Origin: Aliishimia sp963922415
GTDB taxonomy: Bacteria; Pseudomonadota; Alphaproteobacteria; Rhodobacterales; Rhodobacteraceae
DNA length: 16,587 bases
Assembly: GCA_963922415.1 (NCBI GenBank)
Contig: CAWUIP010000078.1
Coordinates: forward strand, 1 to 16,587
Direction: 5' to 3'
The notes under the pieces are model-generated. The model was not told where the DNA came from and did not search any database. It saw only the letters and a program-made list of their open reading frames with translations. This document shows positions 1 to 6,264 of this stretch, piece after piece; the first letter of the stretch is position 1; every line of letters starts with the position of its first letter. The position numbers and the translations under genes are program-made.

Positions 1-173
1 GTCACCATCGCCCCAAAGGCCATGGTGTCGCCATGGGCAAAATTGGAAAACCGCAAGATCCCATAGATCAGCGTGACTCCCAGCGCGCCCAAAGCCAGTT
101 GAGACCCATAGGCCGTCGCCGGAATGATCACAAAGTTTGCAAGCGCCACGAGGGCGTTTAGGTAGTCAGTCAT
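1..173 (-). CDS. livH: Branched-chain amino acid ABC transporter permease LivH, N-terminal part (truncated by window edge)
   Basis: Only the first 57 or so codons are present; the gene continues beyond base 1. The frame opens with ATG at 171-173 and encodes MTDYLNALV followed by a hydrophobic stretch and the segment YGILRFSNFAHGD. That NFAHG(D/E) motif is characteristic of the LivH-type inner-membrane permease of the HAAT family, which forms half of the transmembrane channel with LivM. The ATG overlaps the TGA of the preceding small gene (ATGA, bases 170-173), so translation is probably coupled. The family assignment follows from the motif and from the livG, livF and binding-protein genes upstream on the same strand. 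A livM gene would be expected next, outside the window. Confidence 0.88.
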   Translation of the reverse strand, partial: MTDYLNALVALANFVIIPATAYGSQLALGALGVTLIYGILRFSNFAHGDTMAFGAMV

Positions 174-625
174 TGTGCCTCACAAACTTCTGCCATTCTC
201 CAGATATGCCGGGTGAAATCGCCACGTACCATCTCGCGCAACACGAAATCCGTCCGAGTTTTTTCATTGTCGAAAGACAAATTGAGCAATCCGCGATCTT
301 CGGTTTGCCCGGCTTGGTACAAATCGAGATCAGTGAAAAGAGGACGCGCTTCTTTGAGCACCAAATCCAGCTGATCACCTAACAGGTGAACACGCCGATT
401 CCGAGAATCCGCAACAAACGTGCGCGTTGTTGCCAAGCATGTCTCGGATGGCTCTGAGACCAGCAGTGCGTCTACACTGCTACATCCTGCCTTTGACGCA
501 CACTTGCAAAACTGTTGAACTTTGCACGTGTACTCTGAGATCTGGCCAGCCCATGCAAGCGGCGCCAAGATCATGCTGCAAGCTACAAAGATAAATCGGA
601 AAATCGTCGTGCGCCGCAAAATCAC
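170..625 (-). CDS. Small secreted cysteine-containing protein of unknown function, second of a pair inside the liv operon
   Basis: I do not recognise a named family. The frame encodes about 151 residues from GTG at 623-625, which overlaps the TGA of the upstream gene (GTGA). An in-frame ATG at 635-637 is the alternative start, and a longer frame reaches 649. From the GTG start there is a good Sec signal peptide: basic ILRRTTIFR, a hydrophobic core, and a probable cleavage after PLAWA. The mature part has six cysteines: a cluster of four near the N-terminus (CKVQQFCKCASKAGC), one about 15 residues later, and one in the C-terminal VCEAQ. The even number suggests periplasmic disulfides. Its layout, with an N-terminal Cys cluster and a C-terminal (A/V)CE, resembles the neighbour at 622-1053, so the two may be diverged paralogues. 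The stop overlaps the livH start, so it is made together with the transporter. Confidence 0.7.
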   Translation of the reverse strand: MILRRTTIFRFIFVACSMILAPLAWAGQISEYTCKVQQFCKCASKAGCSSVDALLVSEPSETCLATTRTFVADSRNRRVHLLGDQLDLVLKEARPLFTDLDLYQAGQTEDRGLLNLSFDNEKTRTDFVLREMVRGDFTRHIWRMAEVCEAQ

Positions 626-1053
626 TTCGGCACCCATTCGCGCTCGCACGCCCCGAGATAAAACTGCCCCGACCCCGGCGACGCATCATACTGGATCGAG
701 TAAATCGCGCCCCCATCGTCGAAAACGGTCAAATGACTGGCAACCGCACGGCGCAACGGCATCAGGATCGCGCGGGCCTCAGAGGTGTCCTTCCACCGGT
801 CATCTTTCATCAGCGTCCCGCGCCGGATCCACTGATCGTTGACATGCCAGGCCGCCATTTCGGCTTCGTCCAAATACCAAAGATGGTCCTGATAGGTGAA
901 CTCGCAGGGTTGCCCGATCAGACAACGCTGATCGAAATGACACTGAAGCTTATCAAACCCTTTGGCCTCGAACTCCTCAACGCTTTGCGCGCCCATCGGA
1001 GCCGCCGCCGATGCGAAAAAGACGCAAAGCTGAAGAAGCCTCCACAACCTCAC
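622..1053 (-). CDS. Small secreted cysteine-containing protein of unknown function, first of a pair inside the liv operon
   Basis: The product is about 143 residues from GTG at 1051-1053, one base after the livF stop. A longer open frame upstream overlaps livF antiparallel to nothing and lacks a plausible leader, so I prefer the GTG. A G-rich tract at the livF end can serve as its ribosome binding site. The first 22 residues form a signal peptide (MRLWRLLQLC start, cleavage near PMGAQ). The mature protein has three N-terminal cysteines in CHFDQRCLIGQPC, an aromatic-rich middle (DHLWYLDE, AAWHVNDQW), and a C-terminal strand pattern AIYSIQYD ... FYLGACE. Four mature cysteines suggest two disulfides. 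No enzyme motif is visible. Position between livF and livH suggests an accessory envelope role linked to the transporter, which is inference. It ends in a GTGA overlap with the next small gene. Confidence 0.72.
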   Translation of the reverse strand: MRLWRLLQLCVFFASAAAPMGAQSVEEFEAKGFDKLQCHFDQRCLIGQPCEFTYQDHLWYLDEAEMAAWHVNDQWIRRGTLMKDDRWKDTSEARAILMPLRRAVASHLTVFDDGGAIYSIQYDASPGSGQFYLGACEREWVPK

Positions 1054-1054
1054 G

Positions 1055-1768
1055 TCACCCCCCAAGAAAGCTGCGCCGCACGTCCGGATCGGCAAGCAGC
1101 TCTTTCCCGGTGCCCGTATAAGCATTGCGCCCCTGCACCAGCACATAGCCCTGATCGGCAATCTCGAGCGCCTGGCGCGCGTTCTGTTCCACCATCAGAA
1201 CAGGCAGGCCTGTGCGCGCCACCTCGATAATCCGGTCAAACAGCTCGTCCATCACGATGGGGGACACCCCCGCCGTTGGCTCGTCCAGCATTAGCACCTT
1301 CGGCTCGGTCATCAATGCGCGCCCCACGGCTACTTGCTGGCGCTGCCCACCCGACAACTCGCCCGCAGGCTGCCGCCGCTTCTCTTTCAAGATCGGGAAC
1401 AGATCATAAACCTGCGCCATCGTGCCCGAAATATCGTCGTCCCGAATGAACGCCCCCATCTCCAGGTTTTCTTCCACTGTCATCGACGTGAAAATGTTCG
1501 AGGTTTGCGGCACAAACCCCATGCCCTTGGCCACACGGTCCTGCGGCGACAGCTTGGTGATATCCTCACCGCCCAACCGCACCGCACCAGACCGTACATC
1601 AAGCATGCCAAAGACAGCCTTCATCGCCGTCGACTTGCCCGCCCCATTGGGCCCCACAATCACAGCAATCTCGCCCGGGTTCACTGCAATCGTACAGTCA
1701 TGCAAGATATCCGGCCCCGCGCCATAGCCACCCGTCATGGTGTCACCGATCAAAAACGGCTCAGCCAT
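1055..1768 (-). CDS. livF: Branched-chain amino acid ABC transporter ATP-binding protein LivF
   Basis: This 237-residue protein has the normal length for LivF. It shows Walker A GPNGAGKST at residues 39-47, a Q-loop Gln at 88 (FVPQTSNIF), the ABC signature LSGGQ at 138-142, and Walker B VLMLDEP at 158-164. The switch region reads VEQNARQAL, with Gln where other ABC ATPases have His, which is usual for LivF. It would hydrolyse ATP on the cytoplasmic face of the LivHM channel as a partner of LivG. The ATG at 1766-1768 lies behind a G-rich stretch. It follows livG by 48 bases and is followed after one base by the first small secreted-protein gene. Confidence 0.95.
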   Translation of the reverse strand: MAEPFLIGDTMTGGYGAGPDILHDCTIAVNPGEIAVIVGPNGAGKSTAMKAVFGMLDVRSGAVRLGGEDITKLSPQDRVAKGMGFVPQTSNIFTSMTVEENLEMGAFIRDDDISGTMAQVYDLFPILKEKRRQPAGELSGGQRQQVAVGRALMTEPKVLMLDEPTAGVSPIVMDELFDRIIEVARTGLPVLMVEQNARQALEIADQGYVLVQGRNAYTGTGKELLADPDVRRSFLGG

Positions 1769-1816
1769 GGGCGACCCCCATCTTCATTGTTCCCAAAATA
1801 CTCAAAACGCGACGTC

Positions 1817-2599
1817 TCACACAGCCACCTGATCTTTGTTCTTGAGCCCCGTGCCCAAATAGGCCTCGATCACCTGGTCATTGGCCTTGATCTCATCCAG
1901 CGTGCCCTCGGCGAGCACTTTTCCTTCCGCCATACAGATGACCGGGCCGCAGATTTTTCCAATAAAATCCATGTCATGCTCGATCACGACAAATGTATAG
2001 CCGCGCTCACGGTTAAGCTGCAGGATCGCGTCACCAATTGTGCCCAGTAGGGTGCGGTTCACACCCGCACCGACCTCGTCCAGAAACACAATCTGGGCGT
2101 CGACCATCATAGTCCGCCCAAGCTCCAAAAGCTTCTTCTGTCCGCCTGACACCTGACCGGCCTTGTGATCCGCCAGATGCGAGATGGTCAGGAATTCTAA
2201 AACCTCGTCCGCCTTGGCGCGCAGGCTGCGTTCCTCATCGGCGATCCGTTTGCGCCCGAACCAGGTGTTCCACAGCGTCTCGCCCGACTGCGCGCCAGGG
2301 ACCATCATCAGGTTCTCGCGACACGTCATCGAAGCAAACTCATGCGCGATCTGGAACGTGCGCAACAGCCCTTTGTGAAAGAGCGTGTGCGGCGGCAGCC
2401 CGGTGATGTCCTCGCCCAGCATGGTCACCCGTCCCGAGGTGGGGGGCAGAACGCCTGCGATCACATTAAAAAGCGTGGTCTTGCCCGCACCGTTCGGCCC
2501 AATCAGCCCCGTGATCGAGCCTTGCGCGATCTCAAGTGACGCCCCATCGACGGCGCGGAAGCCCCCGAAATGTTTGTGAATGTCTTCAACGACGATCAT
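1817..2599 (-). CDS. livG: Branched-chain amino acid ABC transporter ATP-binding protein LivG
   Basis: This 260-residue ATPase has Walker A GPNGAGKTT at 34-42, Q-loop Gln 83 (LLRTFQIAH), signature VSGGQ at 150-154, Walker B IVFLDE at 170-175 and switch His 208 (VVIEHDMDF). The C-terminal LivG segment (GPVICMAEGKVLAEG ... IEAYLG) is present. One departure from the usual LivG sequence is that the residue after the catalytic Glu is Val (DEVGAGVN), where most ABC ATPases have Pro. It pairs with LivF to power uptake of branched-chain or related amino acids. It sits between the binding-protein gene (91-base gap containing a hairpin) and livF. Confidence 0.95.
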   Translation of the reverse strand: MIVVEDIHKHFGGFRAVDGASLEIAQGSITGLIGPNGAGKTTLFNVIAGVLPPTSGRVTMLGEDITGLPPHTLFHKGLLRTFQIAHEFASMTCRENLMMVPGAQSGETLWNTWFGRKRIADEERSLRAKADEVLEFLTISHLADHKAGQVSGGQKKLLELGRTMMVDAQIVFLDEVGAGVNRTLLGTIGDAILQLNRERGYTFVVIEHDMDFIGKICGPVICMAEGKVLAEGTLDEIKANDQVIEAYLGTGLKNKDQVAV

Positions 2600-2639
2600 A
2601 GCTCACCCACCGCATGAACTGCGGCTTATAATCTATTGA

Positions 2640-2671
2640 AACAGCCCAGGAACCTGAGTCCCCGGGCTGTT
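2640..2671 (-). promoter_or_regulatory. Intercistronic hairpin after the binding-protein gene
   Basis: AACAGCCC (2640-2647) and GGGCTGTT (2664-2671) form an 8-bp perfect stem with a loop of 16 bases, starting 19 bases after the binding-protein stop on the minus strand. In the transcript it is followed by only UUUC, so it is a poor rho-independent terminator. ABC operons often place such a hairpin after the binding-protein gene, either to protect its mRNA end or to let only part of transcription continue into the ATPase and permease genes. That role is inferred here. Confidence 0.6.
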
Positions 2672-2690
2672 CATAGCGTGGTTTCAGTGC

Positions 2691-3890
2691 TTAGCGATAC
2701 TGCGCCGTAGTGATCTTGCCGCCATCGACGACGATCTGACGGTAGTTGCCCGCAGATTCACCAGGTCCGATCAATTCAACAGCAGTTGCACCAACATAGT
2801 CGATCTCGCCGCCGTCTTTCAGGATCTGCAGCGCCTTGGCCAATTCACCTGGGAAGATCTGCTCGCCCGGCGCGTTGGCCACATCCATGATCTTGCCTTT
2901 GTAGTCGGCACTGTCTTTGGAATTGGCCGCCTGCATCGCCAGCATAATCAGCGCCGCCGCGTCATAGCTTTCCGGCGTGAAGGGCGAGGCTGCGTCAAAC
3001 GCGTCGCCAACCATCTCGACGAATTTCGCCGCACCGTCGCTGTCTGTGCCAGGGTGCTGACCGGTGGAGCCGTCGATCTCGTCGCCGAAGTTTTCTTCCA
3101 GCTTCGTGCCGATCATGCCGTCGGGGAAGTGGAACGTGTCAAAGGCGCCTGCATCCAGCGCGGCGCGCACGATGCCTGATCCACCTTGGTCCACGTAGCC
3201 CGCAACCACCAGACGCTCACCGCCCGCAGCCGCCAGCGCGCCAACTTCCGCAGAGTAGTCCGCTTTGCCGTCTTCGTGGCTTGTGTTGATGGTCACGGTG
3301 CCACCCGCCGCTTCGAACGCGGCTTGGAAGCTGTCGGCAAGGCCCTTGCCATAGTCGTTGTTGGTGTAGGTCACCGCAACTTCCTTGATGCCTTCTTCCA
3401 TAAGCACCTCGGTCATCACGACGCCTTGGCGTGCGTCAGATGGGGCTGTGCGGAAGAAGAGGCCATTGTCCTCGTTGTTCATGTGGCTCAGGCCGGGCGA
3501 TGTCGCCGACGGTGAGATCATCACAACGCCATTGGGCAGCGCCACGTTGGTCAGGATCGCACCGGTTACGCCCGAGCAGTCCGCACCCATGATGCCGTCG
3601 ACTTTGTCGGCTGTGATCAAACGTTCAGCAGCAGCCTGCGCGGCAGCACTGTCGATGCAGGTCGAGTCCGCGCGCACCGAGGTCACGGTTGCCGCGTCCA
3701 GCAGCAGGCCCGAGTCGGTGACTTCTTTCATTGCCAGCTCTGCGCCGTCCGCCATTTGTGGCGTCAGCGATTCAATCGGGCCGGTAAAGCCCAAGATCAC
3801 GCCAAGTTTAACTTCCTTCGCGTGGCCGCCGGCAAAGGCCGCGCCCGCGACAAGGCTTAGTGCCGCTGAGGCCATAAGCATCTTTTTCAT
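2691..3890 (-). CDS. Periplasmic substrate-binding protein of a branched-chain amino acid-type ABC transporter
   Basis: This 399-residue protein begins with a clear Sec signal peptide (MKKMLMASAALSLVAGAAFA, cleavage before GGHAKE). The mature part has the type 1 periplasmic-binding fold of the Leu/Ile/Val-binding family: KLGVILGFTGP at the start, MADGAELAMKE, the inter-lobe VMISPSATSPGL, a YTNNDYGKGLADSF segment, and YDAAALIMLAMQ. The mature protein is strongly acidic, as is common in marine bacteria. Two cysteines (STCID and GADCSG) could form the conserved disulfide of this family. A strong ribosome site, AGGGGAGA (3898-3905), precedes the ATG. It is the first gene of the operon. The exact ligand (Leu/Ile/Val, another amino acid, or an amide) cannot be told from sequence alone. 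Confidence 0.93.
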   Translation of the reverse strand: MKKMLMASAALSLVAGAAFAGGHAKEVKLGVILGFTGPIESLTPQMADGAELAMKEVTDSGLLLDAATVTSVRADSTCIDSAAAQAAAERLITADKVDGIMGADCSGVTGAILTNVALPNGVVMISPSATSPGLSHMNNEDNGLFFRTAPSDARQGVVMTEVLMEEGIKEVAVTYTNNDYGKGLADSFQAAFEAAGGTVTINTSHEDGKADYSAEVGALAAAGGERLVVAGYVDQGGSGIVRAALDAGAFDTFHFPDGMIGTKLEENFGDEIDGSTGQHPGTDSDGAAKFVEMVGDAFDAASPFTPESYDAAALIMLAMQAANSKDSADYKGKIMDVANAPGEQIFPGELAKALQILKDGGEIDYVGATAVELIGPGESAGNYRQIVVDGGKITTAQYR

Positions 3891-3916
3891 AACAGTTTCT
3901 CCCCTGTTGGATGTAT

Positions 3917-3988
3917 GTTCTGGCGCGAGAGGATAGCGGCAGTTGCGAAAATGAAAAGCGCTATTGTGGATATGATGGGCGCCAGAAC
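3917..3988. repeat. Widely spaced perfect 10-bp inverted repeat in the divergent promoter region
   Basis: GTTCTGGCGC at 3917-3926 is matched exactly in inverted orientation by GCGCCAGAAC at 3979-3988, 62 bases apart start to start (close to six helical turns). The pair lies between the binding-protein gene, which starts leftwards at 3890, and the aldose dehydrogenase gene, which starts rightwards at 4049. It may be two operator sites for one regulator, perhaps allowing looping, or the arms of a large hairpin in the binding-protein leader. No regulator is assigned. Confidence 0.5.
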
Positions 3989-3994
3989 CTCTGG

Positions 3995-4023
3995 TTTTGG
4001 GCGCAGCCTCTGCTAGCTATAAT
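3995..4023 (+). promoter_or_regulatory. Candidate sigma-70 promoter for the aldose dehydrogenase gene
   Basis: A perfect TATAAT lies at 4018-4023, 25 bases before the ATG, giving room for a transcript start near 4030 and the AAGGA ribosome site at 4035-4039. The -35 element at the 17-bp spacing is only TTTTGG (3995-4000), and TTGGGC at 3997-4002 would need a 15-bp spacing. The promoter is plausible from the -10 box and its position, but the -35 is weak, so an activator may help. Confidence 0.4.
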
Positions 4024-4048
4024 TGAAGTCGATCAAAGGACTCGTTCC

Positions 4049-5128
4049 ATGCACATTTCTCGCACACGCATCACGGCCAGCCTCTTTGCGCTTTGTTTCT
4101 CTGCCACCTCCGTCGCCGCGTTTGAGATTACGCCGATGATCACCGGACTGAACCAGCCTTGGGGCGTGGCAATCTTGCCTGAGGGCAGCTTTTTGGTGAC
4201 CGAACGCGACGGGGCGTTGCTGCATGTCAAAGACGGCCGTGCGCGCAAGGTGCGCGGCGTGCCACGCGTGGCGGCATCCGGGCAGGGTGGACTGTTGGAT
4301 GTGACGCTACCGCGCGATTTTGCCCAGACGCGCGAGGTGTTTTTGACCTATTCCAAGCCGCAGTCCGGCGGGTCGGGCACCGCATTGGCCGTGGGCAGGC
4401 TCAGCGCGGATGGTCGGTCACTGACAGACGTGCGCGATCTTTTTGAAAGCGCACCGGGCGGCAGCACGGGGCGGCATTTTGGGTCGCGCGTGGTCGAGGG
4501 GTCCGATGGAATGCTCTACGTCACGATTGGTGACCGGGGCGATCGCCCGTCCGCACAGGACCGCAGCAATCACAATGGCGCCATCGTGCGCGTGGCCCGC
4601 GACGGTTCGGTGCCCGCCGACAACCCCTTTGTCGGGCAATCCGGCATCCAGCCCGAGATTTGGTCCTACGGCCACCGTAATCCCCAAGGCGCGGGCCTGG
4701 ATCTGCAAGGTCAGCTTTGGACCGCCGAGCACGGCGCGCGCGGCGGAGATGAAGTGAACCGCATCCGCAAAGGCGCGAATTTCGGCTGGCCGGTGATTTC
4801 CTACGGTCGTCACTATTCCGGCGGTAAGATCGGTGAAGGCACGACAAAGGCAGGGATGGAGCAGCCGCAATACTACTGGGACCCGTCGATGGCGCCATCC
4901 GGCCTTCTGGTGCATTCCGGCACAAGCCATGCGTCCTGGCGCGGAGATGTCTTCGTTGGCTCGCTCAAGTTCGACTACATCGCGCGCCTGGAAGGCGCGC
5001 CAATGCAAGAGGTTGAGCAGATTAAAACACCCGAAACCAACCGTGTCCGCGACATCATTGAAGCTCCTGATGGCGCGATATGGTTCATCTCTGCCGGAGA
5101 TGGCGCGGTCTATCGCCTCGTACCGTGA
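4049..5128 (+). CDS. Secreted PQQ-dependent sugar (aldose) dehydrogenase family protein
   Basis: This 359-residue protein starts at ATG 4049, after AAGGA at 4035-4039. The open frame extends upstream to 3911, but that part has no ribosome site and does not look like protein. A signal peptide (residues 1-24, ending SVAAF) precedes a six-bladed beta-propeller of the soluble glucose/sorbosone dehydrogenase family. Recognised segments are GLNQPWGVAILPEG, GQGGLLDVTLP, the catalytic-loop GRHFGSR with His 143, LYVTIGDRGDR, IWSYGHRNPQG, LWTAEHGARGGDE, GANFGWP and the closing DGAIWFIS. Size and motifs fit the YliI/Asd aldose dehydrogenases, which oxidise sugar aldehyde carbons in the periplasm with PQQ. 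No PQQ synthesis genes are in the window. Substrate and electron acceptor are unknown. Confidence 0.88.
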   Translation: MHISRTRITASLFALCFSATSVAAFEITPMITGLNQPWGVAILPEGSFLVTERDGALLHVKDGRARKVRGVPRVAASGQGGLLDVTLPRDFAQTREVFLTYSKPQSGGSGTALAVGRLSADGRSLTDVRDLFESAPGGSTGRHFGSRVVEGSDGMLYVTIGDRGDRPSAQDRSNHNGAIVRVARDGSVPADNPFVGQSGIQPEIWSYGHRNPQGAGLDLQGQLWTAEHGARGGDEVNRIRKGANFGWPVISYGRHYSGGKIGEGTTKAGMEQPQYYWDPSMAPSGLLVHSGTSHASWRGDVFVGSLKFDYIARLEGAPMQEVEQIKTPETNRVRDIIEAPDGAIWFISAGDGAVYRLVP

Positions 5129-5202
5129 CGGGGGCGCTGGCTGCCGGAATCTTGGGCGGATAGCCCGCTAAATCTGGCAGAGATGTTTTGAGGCTTTGCA
5201 AG

Positions 5203-5224
5203 AGTGTCATGTTTGGTTGACACT
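5203..5224. promoter_or_regulatory. Dyad AGTGTCA-N8-TGACACT upstream of the dienelactone hydrolase gene
   Basis: AGTGTCA (5203-5209) and TGACACT (5218-5224) are perfect inverted 7-mers around an 8-base spacer, ending 25 bases before the ATG and 10 bases before the AGGAGGT ribosome site. The spacing fits a dimeric repressor operator, or a leader hairpin that would stand close to the ribosome site. No cognate regulator is adjacent. Confidence 0.45.
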
Positions 5225-5248
5225 GTAATTGCACCAGGAGGTAGTAAC

Positions 5249-6145
5249 ATGACCGAAGCCCCACGCCGTAAGGCCAGCGACTTTCACCCAAAAATTCTCG
5301 AAATCTTTGACGGATACGTCCACGGTCGCGTCAGCAAACGCGACTTCATCACGCAAGCAGGCAAATATGCTGCGGCGGGTGTGACGGGCGCCATGCTTCT
5401 CGATCAACTTAGCCCGAATTACGCTCTGGCTCAGCAGGTGCCCGAAGACGATCCTGCAATAGAAACGGCGCGCCTGACGTATGAAAGCCCCGAAGGGCAC
5501 GGGACGATTAAAGGATTGATGGCGAAACCGGCCGGCGTGACAGGCAAGCTGCCAGCAATTCTTGTGATCCACGAAAACCGAGGGTTAAACCCGTACATCG
5601 AGGACGTTGTCCGCCGTGCCGGCAAAGCGGGCTACCTGGCGTTCGGCCCTGATGGATTATCGCCTCTGGGCGGCTATCCTGGCACGGATGACGAAGGCCG
5701 CACCATGCAGCGCAGCATGGACCGCACCAAATTGATGCAGGACTTTTTCGCAGCCTTTGAGTTTTTGCGCGACCATGACGACACCTCAGGCAAAGTCGGG
5801 GCGGTCGGCTTCTGTTATGGTGGCGGTGTGTGCAATGCGCTGGCTGTGGCATATCCAGAGCTCGCAGCGTCCGCTCCCTATTACGGGCGTCAACCGGCTG
5901 CCGAAGACGTGCCCAGCATAGAAGCCCCGTTAATGATCCATTACGCGGGCCTCGACGAGCGGATCAACGCAGGTTGGGATGCCTATTCAGACGCCTTGAA
6001 AGCCAATCAAAAGGCGTTCAGCGTCCACTTTTATCCGGACGTCAACCACGGATTTCATAATGACACGACCCCGCGCTATGACGCTGATGCGGCAGAGTTG
6101 AGTTGGACGCGCACGATGAACTTCTTTGAAGCAAACGTGCGTTAA
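5249..6145 (+). CDS. Dienelactone hydrolase-family alpha/beta hydrolase with Tat-like leader
   Basis: The 298-residue product starts at ATG 5249, directed by a near-perfect CAGGAGGT at 5235-5242; the frame is open to 5204 but without another ribosome site. The hydrolase core has the family triad: nucleophile Cys 189 in GFCYGGG, Asp 236 in AGLDERIN and His 267 in VNHGFHND, plus IHENRGLN, which contributes the conserved Glu of this family. Classical dienelactone hydrolases are about 235 residues. This one has a 60-residue N-terminal extension with SKRDFI (29-34), a hydrophobic alanine/glycine stretch and ALAQQ (59-63), which resembles a Tat signal peptide with Lys-Arg in place of Arg-Arg. It is therefore probably exported, unlike the cytoplasmic chlorocatechol-pathway enzymes. 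It is like E. coli YghX in general type. Substrate is unknown and no aromatic-degradation genes surround it. Confidence 0.85.
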   Translation: MTEAPRRKASDFHPKILEIFDGYVHGRVSKRDFITQAGKYAAAGVTGAMLLDQLSPNYALAQQVPEDDPAIETARLTYESPEGHGTIKGLMAKPAGVTGKLPAILVIHENRGLNPYIEDVVRRAGKAGYLAFGPDGLSPLGGYPGTDDEGRTMQRSMDRTKLMQDFFAAFEFLRDHDDTSGKVGAVGFCYGGGVCNALAVAYPELAASAPYYGRQPAAEDVPSIEAPLMIHYAGLDERINAGWDAYSDALKANQKAFSVHFYPDVNHGFHNDTTPRYDADAAELSWTRTMNFFEANVR

Positions 6146-6184
6146 GGCCCGCGCGCCGCGGTCTCTTTGACATAAATTTTCGGG

Positions 6185-6220
6185 CGTCGTGATCCATTTG
6201 GATCATGACGTGCTGACGTG
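6185..6220. promoter_or_regulatory. Palindrome plus tandem TGACGTG repeats upstream of the VPLPA-CTERM gene
   Basis: CGTCGTGATCCA (6185-6196) and TGGATCATGACG (6199-6210) are inverted 12-mers around TT, with a single G/T mismatch. The right arm runs into two direct copies of TGACGTG (6206-6212 and 6214-6220) separated by one base. The block sits 45-80 bases before the VPLPA-CTERM start codon and 40 bases after the hydrolase stop. It lacks a T-run, so it is not a convincing terminator; an operator for a dimeric regulator is the simplest reading. Confidence 0.45.
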
Positions 6221-6264
6221 GTTCGGCGTTATGTCCCTTTGTTATTTCAGCAAGGGAATAGAAC

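Noticed and set aside
1058..1063. Run of six G on the minus strand at the livF stop, where loss of one G would fuse LivF with the first small secreted protein
   Set aside because: A cytoplasmic ATPase fused to a signal peptide makes no sense. The run also provides a ribosome site for the GTG start, so programmed frameshifting is unlikely.
622..1161. Long form of the first small secreted protein starting at 1161
   Set aside because: The extra residues overlap livF in another frame and would hide the signal peptide.
3911..4048. N-terminal extension of the aldose dehydrogenase reading frame
   Set aside because: It would precede a good signal peptide, has no ribosome site, and covers the promoter region. 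The start at 4049 has AAGGA and fits the family.
5145..5172. GGGC/GCCC hairpin as terminator of the aldose dehydrogenase gene
   Set aside because: Only a 4-bp stem with no T-run.
5217..5247. TTGACA (5217-5222) as a -35 box with TAGTAA as -10
   Set aside because: The spacing is 19 bases and the -10 would overlap the ribosome site and end at the start codon, so it cannot drive the adjacent gene. TTGACA is explained by the dyad.
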